Source: DATJGS01 sp035494735
Lineage (GTDB): Bacteria; Eisenbacteria; RBG-16-71-46
Length of the DNA: 48,395 bases
Assembly: GCA_035494735.1 (NCBI GenBank)
Contig: DATJGS010000016.1
Coordinates: 1 to 48,395, forward strand
Direction of reading: 5' to 3'
The position numbers were made by a program, and so were the translations under genes. Below, piece by piece: positions 1 to 9,298 of the stretch (positions are counted from its first letter, which is position 1; every line of letters starts with the position of its first letter). Below the pieces are notes generated by a model. The model ran no database searches. It saw nothing but the letters and a program-made list of their open reading frames with translations, and was not told where the DNA came from.

Positions 1-1002
1 CTCTGGCGCACGCTCCTCGAGCCTGCGCTGCGCGCGCCCTCTCCCCACAACGTCCAGCCGTGGCGCGTCCGTCTCGTGAACGAGCGCGAGGCCCAGCTGT
101 GGATCGAGAAGCGGCGCACGCTGCCGAAGGAGGACGTGCACGGCAGCTTCATCGTGCTGACCATGGGCCTGTTCGTCGAGACGCTGCGCCAGATCGCGGC
201 TCATCAGCACCTGCGGGTCACGGAGCTGTTCGCGCACGAGTTGGACTGGTACGCGGCGGAACATCTTGAATCGCTTTCCGACGAGCGCTTCCCATTCGCC
301 ACGCTGCGCCTCGCCGACGACGGTGAGGCGGTCCCGGCATTCGCGCTCCAGACGATCGCCGAGCGGCGCACATCGCGCCTGCGCTATCGCGCCGAGCCGG
401 TCGCGGGCGACGATGTCGCGCGGCTCGCCGCGCTGGCCGAGACCTGGGGCCATCGCTTCGCCGCGACGCACGATCCCGAACGGATCGAACGTCTGCTGTC
501 CTGGAACGTCGAGGCCGTGTTCGCGGACCTCGCGCACGCGCCGTACCGCGAGGAGCTGGCCGGCTGGCTGCGCTACTCGCGCGCGGCCAGCGAGCGCCAT
601 CGTGACGGGCTCGACGCGCGCTGCATGGACCAGGCGCCGCTCGAACTGTGGCTGGCGTTCCACGCGCCGGCGCTGCTCGGCGTTCCGGGCGCGCGCGGCT
701 GGTTCGCGCGGCGCTACCGCGCGCAGATCGGCCCGGTCGCGACGATGGGGTTCCTCAGCGGTCCCTTCTGGGCGCCGCGTGACGCGTACGCGACGGGCCG
801 GTTCCTCACCCACTTCTGGCTCGAGTGCACGAAGCTCGGGTACTGGATCCATCCCTACGGCAATCTGGTGACGAATCGCCCGGTCGCCGCCAGAGTCGAG
901 GCCGAGGCGGGCGTCTCCGACGTGTGGCTCGCTTTCAAGATCGGACGCTCGGATCCGCCGCCCGCCAGCCGCCGGCGCTCCCTCGAGGAGGTGCTGCTGT
1001 GA
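1..1002 (+). CDS. Nitroreductase-family protein, 5' end outside the window
   Basis: The reading frame is open from base 1, and its first residues contain APSPHNVQPW, the FMN-binding motif at the front of nitroreductase-fold proteins (seen, codons 13-22). The GTG at 76 lies downstream of this motif, so it is not the true start; probably only 15-25 residues are missing. The rest is a long divergent domain resembling the Acg-like branch, with no clear second motif. Family members bind FMN and reduce nitro or other electrophilic groups with NAD(P)H, but some Acg-type members are thought to store or sequester flavin rather than catalyse. The substrate cannot be read from the sequence. The stop codon overlaps the GTG start of the adenylate-forming enzyme by 4 nt, so the two are co-translated and probably share a pathway. 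The family is fairly sure; the role is unknown. Confidence 0.75.
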   Translation, partial: LWRTLLEPALRAPSPHNVQPWRVRLVNEREAQLWIEKRRTLPKEDVHGSFIVLTMGLFVETLRQIAAHQHLRVTELFAHELDWYAAEHLESLSDERFPFATLRLADDGEAVPAFALQTIAERRTSRLRYRAEPVAGDDVARLAALAETWGHRFAATHDPERIERLLSWNVEAVFADLAHAPYREELAGWLRYSRAASERHRDGLDARCMDQAPLELWLAFHAPALLGVPGARGWFARRYRAQIGPVATMGFLSGPFWAPRDAYATGRFLTHFWLECTKLGYWIHPYGNLVTNRPVAARVEAEAGVSDVWLAFKIGRSDPPPASRRRSLEEVLL

Positions 1003-2492
1003 TCGAACGCTTCTCCCTGAACCTGCTCCTGACCGGCCTGGCGTGGTTCCGCCGCACGCTCGAGTTGCGCCCGCACTCCTACGCGCTGCTCATGCTCGGC
1101 GAGGCGCAGCCCATGCTCGAAGGGATCGGCCGCATCCGCGCGCGCGACGTGTTCGTGAAGGCGCGCGCCGGCTGCCCGGCGTACACGCGGTTCCTGGCGG
1201 ACGAGGGCTATCGCGAGCGCCGGCCGTGGGCGCTGGCCGATGTGCCCATCACCACGAAGGAGAACTACGTCAAGCGCCACTCGATCGAGTCGCGCTGCTT
1301 CGGCGGCGCGCTGAAGGGCCGCGGCGAAGTCATCGACGAGTCGTCGGGCTCGTCGGGCCTGCCGAACAACTGGGTGCGCAACCGGCACGAGCGCGTCGAC
1401 GTGAAGCGCATCCTGCAGCTCAGCTACGGCCTCCTCTATGGCGACCCGCGGCGCATCCTGCTCAACTGTTTCGCGCTCGGGCCGTGGGCCACCGGCATGA
1501 ACGTGTCGATGTCGCTGGCCGACGTCGGCGTCCTGAAATCGATCGGCCCCGATGCGCTCAAGCTCGAGAACACGCTGCGCACGTTCGGGCCCGGCTACCG
1601 TTACCTGGTGTTCGGCTACCCGCCGTTCCTCAAGTCGTTCGTCGACTCGACGACGCTCGATCTCTCGGCGTTCCACCTCGACCTCGTCGTCGGCGGCGAA
1701 GGGATCAGCGAGCCGCTGCGCGGCTACCTCGCGCGCCACTTCAAGACCGTCGTGTCGTCGTACGGCGCGTCGGATCTCGAGATCAACATCGGCGTCGAGA
1801 CCGAGTGGACGATCGCGCTGCGCGCGCGCTGCACGGTCGATCGCGCGCTGTGCGCGGCGCTGTTCGGGCGCGACACGCCGCCCATGATCTTCCAGTACAA
1901 CGCGCTGGACTACGTGATCGAGCGGCTCGAGAACGGCGAACTCGTGTTCACGATCTGCCGCGCGAGCGGCGCGTCTCCGAAAATCCGCTACAACCTCAAG
2001 GACGTGGGCGGCACGTGGACGTTCCGCGCGCTGTCACGCGAGTTGACGCGGCTCGGCGTCGACGTCGGCGGCCTGGCGAAGCGCTTCGGCCAGTTCCCCG
2101 TGCTGTACGTGTACGGCCGCTCGGATCTGACGGCGGCGTTCTACGGCGCCAAGGTGTACCCGGCCGACGTCGAGGCCGTGCTGCACGAGCATCCCGTGCT
2201 GTCGCGGACCGTGGATTCGTTCCAGCTCGCGAGCTTCGAGGACGAGCGCGTGAACCGGCGGCTGTCCATCGCGCTCGAGCTGTCGCCCGAAGCGCCGGAC
2301 GGATGCGGCGTCGCGGAAGCCGACCTGTCCGACGTGTTCTATCGCGGGCTGGCGCGCTCCAACCAGGACTTCCGCGAGGTGACGCGCATGTTCGCGCCCA
2401 ACGCGATCGAGGTCGTGCTCCACGCGCACGGCACCGGACCGTTCGCCGGCTCGGACGCGCGGCTCAAGAAGCAGTACGTGCGCCCGGAGTAG
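999..2492 (+). CDS. PaaK/CapK-like adenylate-forming enzyme
   Basis: A 497-residue protein of the phenylacetate-CoA ligase (PaaK, CapK, F390 synthetase) branch of ANL enzymes. Visible motifs are the Ser/Gly phosphate loop SSGSSG (residues 115-120), YGASDLE near residue 255 as the aromatic/acid adenylate motif, KIRYNLKD before the hinge, and VYGRSDLTAAFYGAKVYP for the C-terminal subdomain. The family activates a carboxylate with ATP, usually ending in a CoA thioester; the acid used here is unknown. The start chosen is GTG 999, because GAGGAGG lies at 984-990 and the GTGA overlap couples it to the nitroreductase-like gene. The frame is open further upstream, but that part only overlaps the upstream gene. 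CapK-like members often sit in envelope or polysaccharide loci, so a cell-surface role is possible (inference). It converges on the ABC permease with 3 nt between stop codons. Confidence 0.8.
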   Translation: MIERFSLNLLLTGLAWFRRTLELRPHSYALLMLGEAQPMLEGIGRIRARDVFVKARAGCPAYTRFLADEGYRERRPWALADVPITTKENYVKRHSIESRCFGGALKGRGEVIDESSGSSGLPNNWVRNRHERVDVKRILQLSYGLLYGDPRRILLNCFALGPWATGMNVSMSLADVGVLKSIGPDALKLENTLRTFGPGYRYLVFGYPPFLKSFVDSTTLDLSAFHLDLVVGGEGISEPLRGYLARHFKTVVSSYGASDLEINIGVETEWTIALRARCTVDRALCAALFGRDTPPMIFQYNALDYVIERLENGELVFTICRASGASPKIRYNLKDVGGTWTFRALSRELTRLGVDVGGLAKRFGQFPVLYVYGRSDLTAAFYGAKVYPADVEAVLHEHPVLSRTVDSFQLASFEDERVNRRLSIALELSPEAPDGCGVAEADLSDVFYRGLARSNQDFREVTRMFAPNAIEVVLHAHGTGPFAGSDARLKKQYVRPE

Positions 2493-2495
2493 AAA

Positions 2496-3748
2496 TCATG
2501 CCGCCTCCCAGCGCCGCGCGAGCATGCGCGCCACCGCGAGAAACACCAGCGTGAGCGCGACGAGCACGCCGACCTGAGGCGCGAGCGCCACGATCGGCGC
2601 GTCGCGCCAGAACACCTTCACGAATCCATCCAGCGCCCACGCGTTGAACGTGATGAGGCCGATCTTCTGCAACGTCGGGCTCATCAGGAAACGCGGGAAC
2701 ATGCTCCCGCCGAGCGCCGACATGCTGAGGATGATGAGGTTCGCGAAGCCCATGAGCTGCTGGCGCGAGCGGCTGAGCGTGGCCAGCACGAGCCCGAAGC
2801 CCGCGGCGGCCGCGGCGGTCGCCGCGGTCATCACGAAGAAGCCCGGCAGGTGGCGCGTGAGATCGAGGCCGAACGCGAGCATGCCCCACGTGAACATCAC
2901 CGTGATCTGCAGCACGCCCATGAACGTCAGGTGCAGCCATTTGCCCGCGAGCAGTCCGTTCATGCCGACGCGCGTGTTGAGCACGCGTTCGAGCGTGCCC
3001 GAGTCCTGCTCGTCGAGCAGCGCGCCGCCGCCGGCCGCGCACGAGAACAGCAGGAACATCACGGCGATGCCGGCGGCGTAGAACGAGATCATCTGCCCGC
3101 CGCGGCGGCTTCTCCCGAGAACCTCGGTGACGTGCGTCGGCACCGGATCGCCGGCGACGCTCGCGTCCGCGAGGTCGGGCGCCCCAGCGCCGGGCTTCGC
3201 GCCGGGCGACGGCGTCGACGGTGCCGCGCCGGCCGAGGGCGCCGTCGACGTGCCGGCCGCCGGTCCGCCGCGCATCACCGTGGCCGCGGCGCGCTGCAGC
3301 AGCCCGGCCACCACGTGTCTCGCGACCGGGTCCGACGGATCCGCCAGCAGTTCCGCGCGCAGGCCGTTGCCGGTCAGGTTCGGGAACGTCGCGCCCCAGC
3401 CCTTCGGCAGGACGAGCGCGATCGGCGCGTCTCCGGCGCGTACGAGCGCCGTGGCGCGCTCACGCGTGAGCGGCGCGGGCGCCGCATGCGCGTCGACGCC
3501 CGCGGCCTTCGCCGAATCGCTGACGCCGAGACCGGGATCGGCCTTCAGGGCCTCGATGAGGTAGCGGCTCATGTCGGAGCCGTCCTCGTTCGCGACCAGC
3601 AGACGCACGCGCGACATGCCGCCCGACGACGGGCGTCCGAACACCGCGGCGAAGATCGAGAAGAACATGATGGGCAGCACGAACACCATCGCGAGCGCGA
3701 CGCGGTCGCGCCTCAGGTTCGTGCGGCTGATGCCGAGCAGTGTGCCGA

Positions 3749-3752
<4 letters not shown>
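2496..3752 (-). CDS. ABC-2 type transporter permease
   Basis: A 418-residue inner-membrane protein of the ABC-2 export family. One membrane helix lies near residues 18-38 and is followed by a periplasmic domain of about 170 residues. That domain ends in a low-complexity Ala/Pro/Gly linker (roughly residues 165-200). A block of five or six helices follows from about residue 220, containing the family-typical segment DEQDSGTLERVLNTR. This topology fits the NatB/YhaP/YbhR-like exporters that move drugs, sodium or lipid-like compounds; the substrate is not identifiable. Its ATG overlaps the stop codon of the ATPase gene (ATGA), so the two form one transporter operon. The Pro/Ala linker is unusual for the family and is probably specific to this lineage. 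Confidence 0.85.
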
Positions 3753-4705
<953 letters not shown>

Positions 4706-5057
4706 CGGTTCTCCTCTCTGAAATCAGGGGGGCGTCGCGAACAGGAGTCTGTGGGACACGACCGGCCCCGAACAGGCCATCGCGGATGGGCGGTTCGAGA
4801 GGCCGGATGAACGGTCGGCAGGGACGGCGGGCGCCTGGGCACCCGATTGCCGGGCAACGCGATAGTCGCGACGCTCGGGGTCTCGATCGCGGCCAGGGCG
4901 ACGTTCAGTCGGAGGCCGGAAAGGCCGATAACTCGCGCGAGAGTCCTTCCCTGGCAGGTTGGGATGTCGGCCGCGCGTGTGGCCGATCCCAAGTGGCTCG
5001 CATTCAACGCTTCGAGGCGGCTTCGGACAGCCGCCGTCATGGAGAGCGCGGGAGTTC
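4706..5057. other. Divergent intergenic region, no gene seen
   Basis: These 352 bases separate the start of the ABC ATPase (minus) from the start of the HEAT-repeat gene (plus), so both promoters should lie here. Open frames crossing it are short and have no recognisable product; the longest plus frame only runs into the HEAT gene. An exact 11-bp palindrome, TTGCCGGGCAA, sits at 4847-4857 and could be an operator. I found no convincing -35/-10 pair, sigma-54 site or riboswitch. Confidence 0.4.
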
Positions 5058-6818
5058 ATGAGCGAACTTTCCAACTCCAACTCACGCATGATTGCCATCC
5101 GCGACCTCTCGCCCATGGCGGTCGCGGTCATGGGCTGGCTGCGCTCCGTGGCCCGCGCGCTGCGTGCGTTCCGCCTGTACCGCGGCGACAACCCAGTCGT
5201 GCTCGAGCAGCGCGCCGGTCTCATCACCACGCTGCAGGAGATCGCCAAGAACCACGGGATGATCGACCTGCGCATCACGCCGAGCGAGATCTACCTCGTC
5301 GATGAAGCCGTCGTGAAGCCCTCCCCGCGCAGCGACGACGGGATTCGCATGCCGGAAGAACTGCTGCCGTTCCAGATCTACCGGGATGGGATCCGCCGGC
5401 TCCTCATCCAGCCCGACGTCACCGCCGCCGAAGTGGGCACGCTCATCGACGCGCTGCGCATGACCGGCGTCGGCCCCGACACGCAGGACGACCTGGTGAC
5501 GCTGCTGTGGCAGGGCAACCTGACGCGCATCCAGCTCGAGTCCGTGCCGCTCGAGCAGACCATCTACCTGTCGGTGCATCGCGGCGAGGGCGGCGGCGGC
5601 TCGGGGCAGCGCGCGCAGAGCTACGCCTGGTCCCCCGCCGGCACGGAAATTCGCGCGACGATCGGCCAGGCGACGGGCGCGCAGGGCCTGCACCGCGACA
5701 CGTTCGACGACTGGTCGCTGGCGGTGACCGTGGTCGATCCGGTTGCGGGCTGGGGGGAGCTGGCCGGACACGTCGCGGAGGCCCGCGCCGGCTTCCTGGC
5801 GCGCTGGGAGACCGAGCGCGCCGAACCCTGGACCGCGACCGTGCCGCGGCTCATGCGTCGCATGCTCGAGGCCGAGCCGAGCGATGACATGCGCAACGCG
5901 CTCACCCAGAGCATCGTCACCTGGCTGGCGTCGGCGCTGCAGCACTCCGAGTGGCTCGAAGCGCAGCAGGCGCTCGGGCTCCTGCGCGAGCTCGACCCGG
6001 ACGGCGCGCGCGGCAACGCGGCGCTCGATCAGGCGCTGTCCGGGCTCGACGTGAACGAGATCGCCGAGCGCCTCGACGAGAGCGATCCGGACGACCACGC
6101 GCGATTCTCCGCCCTCGTGGTGGCGATCGGCCCGCCCGCGCTGGACCTGGCGTGCACCGTGCTCTGCATGTCGAGCAAGATCCGCCCGCGCGCCGCCGCG
6201 TCGACGGCGCTCACGTTCCTGTGCAACGACCACCCGGAACTGCTCGCGCCCTACCTCGTCGACTCGCGCTGGACCATGGTGCGCAACGTCGTGTTCGTGC
6301 TCGGGCAGATCGGCGGGTCCGCGGTGACGTCGCTGCTGCGCACCGCCGCGGAGCACCACGAGGTGCGCGTGCGCCGTGCCGTCGTCCAGGCTCTCGGCGG
6401 CGTGCCGCGCGAGGAGCGCACGCCGATCCTGCTCCATCAGCTGGAGACGCGCGATCCGCAGCTCCTGGCCGCCGCGCTCAACATGCTGACGCGCGAGCGC
6501 AACCCGCGCGTGGCGCGGGCGATCCTCGATCGCATCGAGGCCCCGGACTTCGAGTCGCGCAGCGAGGACAACCAGCGCGCGCTGTTCAACGCGCTGTCCG
6601 AGATCGCCGACGACAGCGTCGTGACCCGTCTCGAAACGCTGCTGCACAAGGGCGGCTGGTTCGCGCGGCGCACGCTCGAGCGTGTCGCCGCGGCGCGCGT
6701 GCTGCGCCGCCTGGCGAGCGAGAAGTCGATGGCCGCGCTCGAGTCCGGTCTGCGCTCCAAGAGCGAGGCGGTGCGCGCCGCCTGTCTCGAGGCCATGAGC
6801 CAGAGGATGGCGTCGTGA
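5058..6818 (+). CDS. HEAT-repeat protein with an N-terminal domain shared with the HD-GYP neighbour
   Basis: 586 residues, no signal peptide, cytoplasmic. Residues 30-135 form a small domain with YRGDNPVVLEQ, SEIYL and PDVTAAE in register with the neighbouring HD-GYP protein. From about residue 300 to the end are helical pairs with HEAT/PBS-lyase-like character, for example segments around VRRAVVQALGG and the closing VRAACLEAMSQ. Such repeats are scaffolds that bind other proteins; no catalytic motif is visible. The start at ATG 5058 is chosen for the CGGGAG site just upstream; the frame is open to 4959 but that stretch does not look coding. The stop overlaps the GTG of the HD-GYP gene by 4 nt, so the two products are made together and may form a complex (inference). 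Confidence 0.75.
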   Translation: MSELSNSNSRMIAIRDLSPMAVAVMGWLRSVARALRAFRLYRGDNPVVLEQRAGLITTLQEIAKNHGMIDLRITPSEIYLVDEAVVKPSPRSDDGIRMPEELLPFQIYRDGIRRLLIQPDVTAAEVGTLIDALRMTGVGPDTQDDLVTLLWQGNLTRIQLESVPLEQTIYLSVHRGEGGGGSGQRAQSYAWSPAGTEIRATIGQATGAQGLHRDTFDDWSLAVTVVDPVAGWGELAGHVAEARAGFLARWETERAEPWTATVPRLMRRMLEAEPSDDMRNALTQSIVTWLASALQHSEWLEAQQALGLLRELDPDGARGNAALDQALSGLDVNEIAERLDESDPDDHARFSALVVAIGPPALDLACTVLCMSSKIRPRAAASTALTFLCNDHPELLAPYLVDSRWTMVRNVVFVLGQIGGSAVTSLLRTAAEHHEVRVRRAVVQALGGVPREERTPILLHQLETRDPQLLAAALNMLTRERNPRVARAILDRIEAPDFESRSEDNQRALFNALSEIADDSVVTRLETLLHKGGWFARRTLERVAAARVLRRLASEKSMAALESGLRSKSEAVRAACLEAMSQRMAS

Positions 6819-8440
6819 GCGAAACCCCGAAACCGCCACCGATCGACACCCGGCCGACCGACGTCCGCTACCGGGACATGGGGCTGCAGCTCATCCTCCG
6901 GCTGCTCGCGGTCATCCGCATCGGCCGCTCGTACCAGGTCGGCAACCAGGTCTTCCGCGCCCAGCTCGAAGGCTTCATGAAGGCGCTCGACGTCGCGTTC
7001 GCCGAGGGCGACGAGGTCGTGCTGGTCGCGCTCGAGAGCGACATCTACCTGAACGGCGTGCGCATTCCGATGAAGACCTCGACGTACCGTCACCACACCG
7101 CGCTGCTCGACGAGTTCAAGAAGCGCAAGATCGCGGGCCTGCGCATCGAGAAGGACGTCACGCTCGAGGAGATGGAGAAGTTCTACGGCCTGTTCATGCA
7201 GACCGACAACTACCACGGTAGCGGCCTGCTCGAAGCGGCCATCGCGATCGGCTGCGATCACGTGCAGCCCGCCGTGTACGCGTCGACCGAATCGCCGGAC
7301 TTCGGCACCACGCAGCTCATCCCGGGCATGATGAGCGACGGCGGCGGCTTCTACGGCACGAGCGCGGGGCCGGCCACGTTCAGCCCGTCGTCCGGCGCGG
7401 GCGGCGGCGGCGTGGGCGACACGGGCGGCGGTCCGGGCGGCAGCGGCGCCGTCGTCGGCCCCGGCCAGGGCACGGGCTTCGGCGATCTCGAGCCGGTCCA
7501 CGGCGGCGAGCCTGGCCCGCGCGGCGCCGCGCCCAAGAACTACAGCGTCGCGCTCAAGAGCGCGCGCTCGCTGCTGACCACGACGTCGCTGCAGGACGGC
7601 ATGGAAATGCGCCACGCCAAGCGTGTCGTGCAACCGCTCGTGGACGGCGCGTTCGAGTCGGAGCCCATCGTGATGGGACTCAGCACGCTCGGGCACCACG
7701 ACGAGTACACGTACATGCACGCCGTCAACGTGTGCATGGTCGCGGTCACGATGGGGCACTCGCTCGGGCTCGACCGGCGCACGCTCGCCGACCTCGGCGT
7801 CGCGGCCCTTCTGCACGACGTCGGCAAGAACGCGGTCGGCGGCCGCATCCGCAACCCCGAGCCACAGTGGTCCGAGGAGGAGCGCGCGCTGGCCCTGAGC
7901 CACCCGATCGAGGGCCTGAAGCTCATGGCGCGCTCGACCGCCCTCAATACGACGACGCTGCGCTGCATGCGCGTCGCGCTCGAGCACCACATGGGACCCG
8001 GCGGATACCCGCAGTTCGCCGACTGGACGCCCAGCGCCCTGTCGGAGCTGGTCTCGGTCGCCGACTGCTACGTGAGCCTGCAGACCCACCGCAGCGACCG
8101 CGGGCGCAACGTCACGCCGACGCAGGCCCTCGGCATGATGCTCGGCCCCTTCGCGTCGCGCTTCGATCCGGCGCTGCTCGGCGCCCTCGTCCAGAGCGTC
8201 GGGCTGTACCCGCCGGGGCAGATGGTCGAGCTCGACGACGGCGCGAAGGCGCTCGTGCTGGCGCCGAACGCGACCGATCCGGCGCGGCCGCACCTGCGCG
8301 TCCTGATGGACGGCACCGGCCAGTGGCTCGCGGAGGACGCGCCGCTCGAGTACAAGCCGCTGCCCGCCGACCGCACCGTGCGGCGCGCGCTGCGCGTCGA
8401 GGAGTATCCGGAGCGCCCGTCCGAGGAGAAGAGCGCCTAG
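6815..8440 (+). CDS. HD-GYP-like domain phosphohydrolase
   Basis: 541 residues. Residues 29-127 repeat the N-terminal domain of the upstream HEAT protein. A Gly/Ser/Pro-rich linker follows at roughly residues 170-240. The C-terminal part is an HD domain with HDVGKN (H334, D335), a downstream HPIEG and HHMGPGGYP. HD-GYP enzymes hydrolyse cyclic di-GMP using a two- or three-metal centre. Here the usual HHE..DGxGYP signature reads HHMGPGGYP, so the Glu and Asp of the motif are lost and activity on c-di-GMP is uncertain; the protein may act on another nucleotide or only bind it. The start is GTG 6815 in a GTGA overlap with an AGAGG site before it. Its stop lies 16 nt from the converging FecR-like gene. 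Confidence 0.75.
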   Translation: MSETPKPPPIDTRPTDVRYRDMGLQLILRLLAVIRIGRSYQVGNQVFRAQLEGFMKALDVAFAEGDEVVLVALESDIYLNGVRIPMKTSTYRHHTALLDEFKKRKIAGLRIEKDVTLEEMEKFYGLFMQTDNYHGSGLLEAAIAIGCDHVQPAVYASTESPDFGTTQLIPGMMSDGGGFYGTSAGPATFSPSSGAGGGGVGDTGGGPGGSGAVVGPGQGTGFGDLEPVHGGEPGPRGAAPKNYSVALKSARSLLTTTSLQDGMEMRHAKRVVQPLVDGAFESEPIVMGLSTLGHHDEYTYMHAVNVCMVAVTMGHSLGLDRRTLADLGVAALLHDVGKNAVGGRIRNPEPQWSEEERALALSHPIEGLKLMARSTALNTTTLRCMRVALEHHMGPGGYPQFADWTPSALSELVSVADCYVSLQTHRSDRGRNVTPTQALGMMLGPFASRFDPALLGALVQSVGLYPPGQMVELDDGAKALVLAPNATDPARPHLRVLMDGTGQWLAEDAPLEYKPLPADRTVRRALRVEEYPERPSEEKSA

Positions 8441-8448
8441 CGCGCCGC

Positions 8449-8467
8449 GGCCGCGATCATCGCGGCC
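8449..8467. terminator. Palindrome around a stop codon, possible shared terminator
   Basis: GGCCGCGAT, one central base, then ATCGCGGCC: a perfect 9-bp inverted repeat between two convergent genes. The TGA of the FecR-like gene (minus, 8457-8459) sits at its centre. There is no T-run on either strand, so intrinsic termination is uncertain; it could instead stabilise both 3' ends. Confidence 0.4.
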
Positions 8468-9284
8468 CGCCCTCGAGGTCGGCCCGTCGCGCGGCGCGGA
8501 ACTCGGCCAGCTTGCCGCGCTCGACGTCGCGCATGTCGGCGCGTTCGGGCGTGCGTCCGTCCGCGAACACGTAGCGGCGCGTGCCGGCGGTCACCGGCTC
8601 CATGCCCTGGCCGATGGCCCCGACTCGCACCGTGCCCTCGAGCACGCACACGCACGTGCCTTCCGGCTCGCAGATCACCGCGAACGTCGTGCCCGTGACC
8701 ATGAGATCCGCTTCGTGCGTGCGAATGGCCAGCGTGGCGCCGTGGAACGCGCGCCCCGTCGCGACGCGGATCTCGCCCGACTCGACCTCGGCGTGCACGC
8801 GGCGCCAGAACCAGCGGCCGGGCGGCTCGGGCAGCGTGAACGCCGTCCCCGGAGACAATTGGATCGCGGCCACGCCATCGCTCACCATCTCGAGGTCCGA
8901 CGCGGGCGGCATCTCGACGCGCGCGCCGGGACGCAGCCAGCGCGCGAGCTCCTCGGTATGCGCGAGCGGCACGGGACGCCCGTCGATCACGGCGACCCCG
9001 TCGCCGTGCAGCGCGGTGAGCCGCCACTCGGGGCCGCGATTCAGCGTGACCACCGCGAGCAGCGCCGCGGCCGCGGCCAGCGCGGCGCCCGCCCAGCGCG
9101 TCGACTCGCGTTCCCACCACCTCAGGTGCACGACGCGTGTCGCGCGCTCCGCGAACGTGCCGGCGACGAACGCGGTGCGCAGCTCGGCGCGGTATGCGGC
9201 GTCCGCCTCGGGCACGGAGAGCCCGCGCACCGCGTCGCGGGCCGCGCGCTCGTACTGGCTCAGGGCTTCGCCGGGCTCGTGCAT
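8457..9284 (-). CDS. FecR-like sigma regulator
   Basis: 275 residues. A cytoplasmic N-terminal part of about 60 residues is followed by one membrane helix (about 64-82) and a periplasmic FecR-type beta domain. The latter is visible in DGVAAIQLSPGTAF, VESGEIRVATGRAF and VTGTTFAVICEPEGT, the last matching the V.GT.F.V motif of FecR proteins. Such proteins hold or activate an ECF sigma factor in response to an outer-membrane signal. The gene starts 14 nt after the sigma-factor stop, as expected for a sigma/anti-sigma pair. Start ATG 9284 is the only reasonable codon near that stop; the ribosome site is weak, which suggests coupling. No TonB-dependent receptor is encoded nearby, so the input is unknown. 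Confidence 0.75.
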   Translation of the reverse strand: MHEPGEALSQYERAARDAVRGLSVPEADAAYRAELRTAFVAGTFAERATRVVHLRWWERESTRWAGAALAAAAALLAVVTLNRGPEWRLTALHGDGVAVIDGRPVPLAHTEELARWLRPGARVEMPPASDLEMVSDGVAAIQLSPGTAFTLPEPPGRWFWRRVHAEVESGEIRVATGRAFHGATLAIRTHEADLMVTGTTFAVICEPEGTCVCVLEGTVRVGAIGQGMEPVTAGTRRYVFADGRTPERADMRDVERGKLAEFRAARRADLEGGPR

Positions 9285-9298
9285 GACGTGGCCGGGCC

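Noticed and set aside
76..78. GTG at 76 as the start of the nitroreductase gene
   Set aside because: The FMN-motif PSPHNVQPW lies upstream in the same open frame, so the gene begins before the window.
5082..6839. 585-codon open frame antisense to the HEAT gene
   Set aside because: No motif or start site, and the composition is typical of the opposite-strand shadow of a GC-rich gene.
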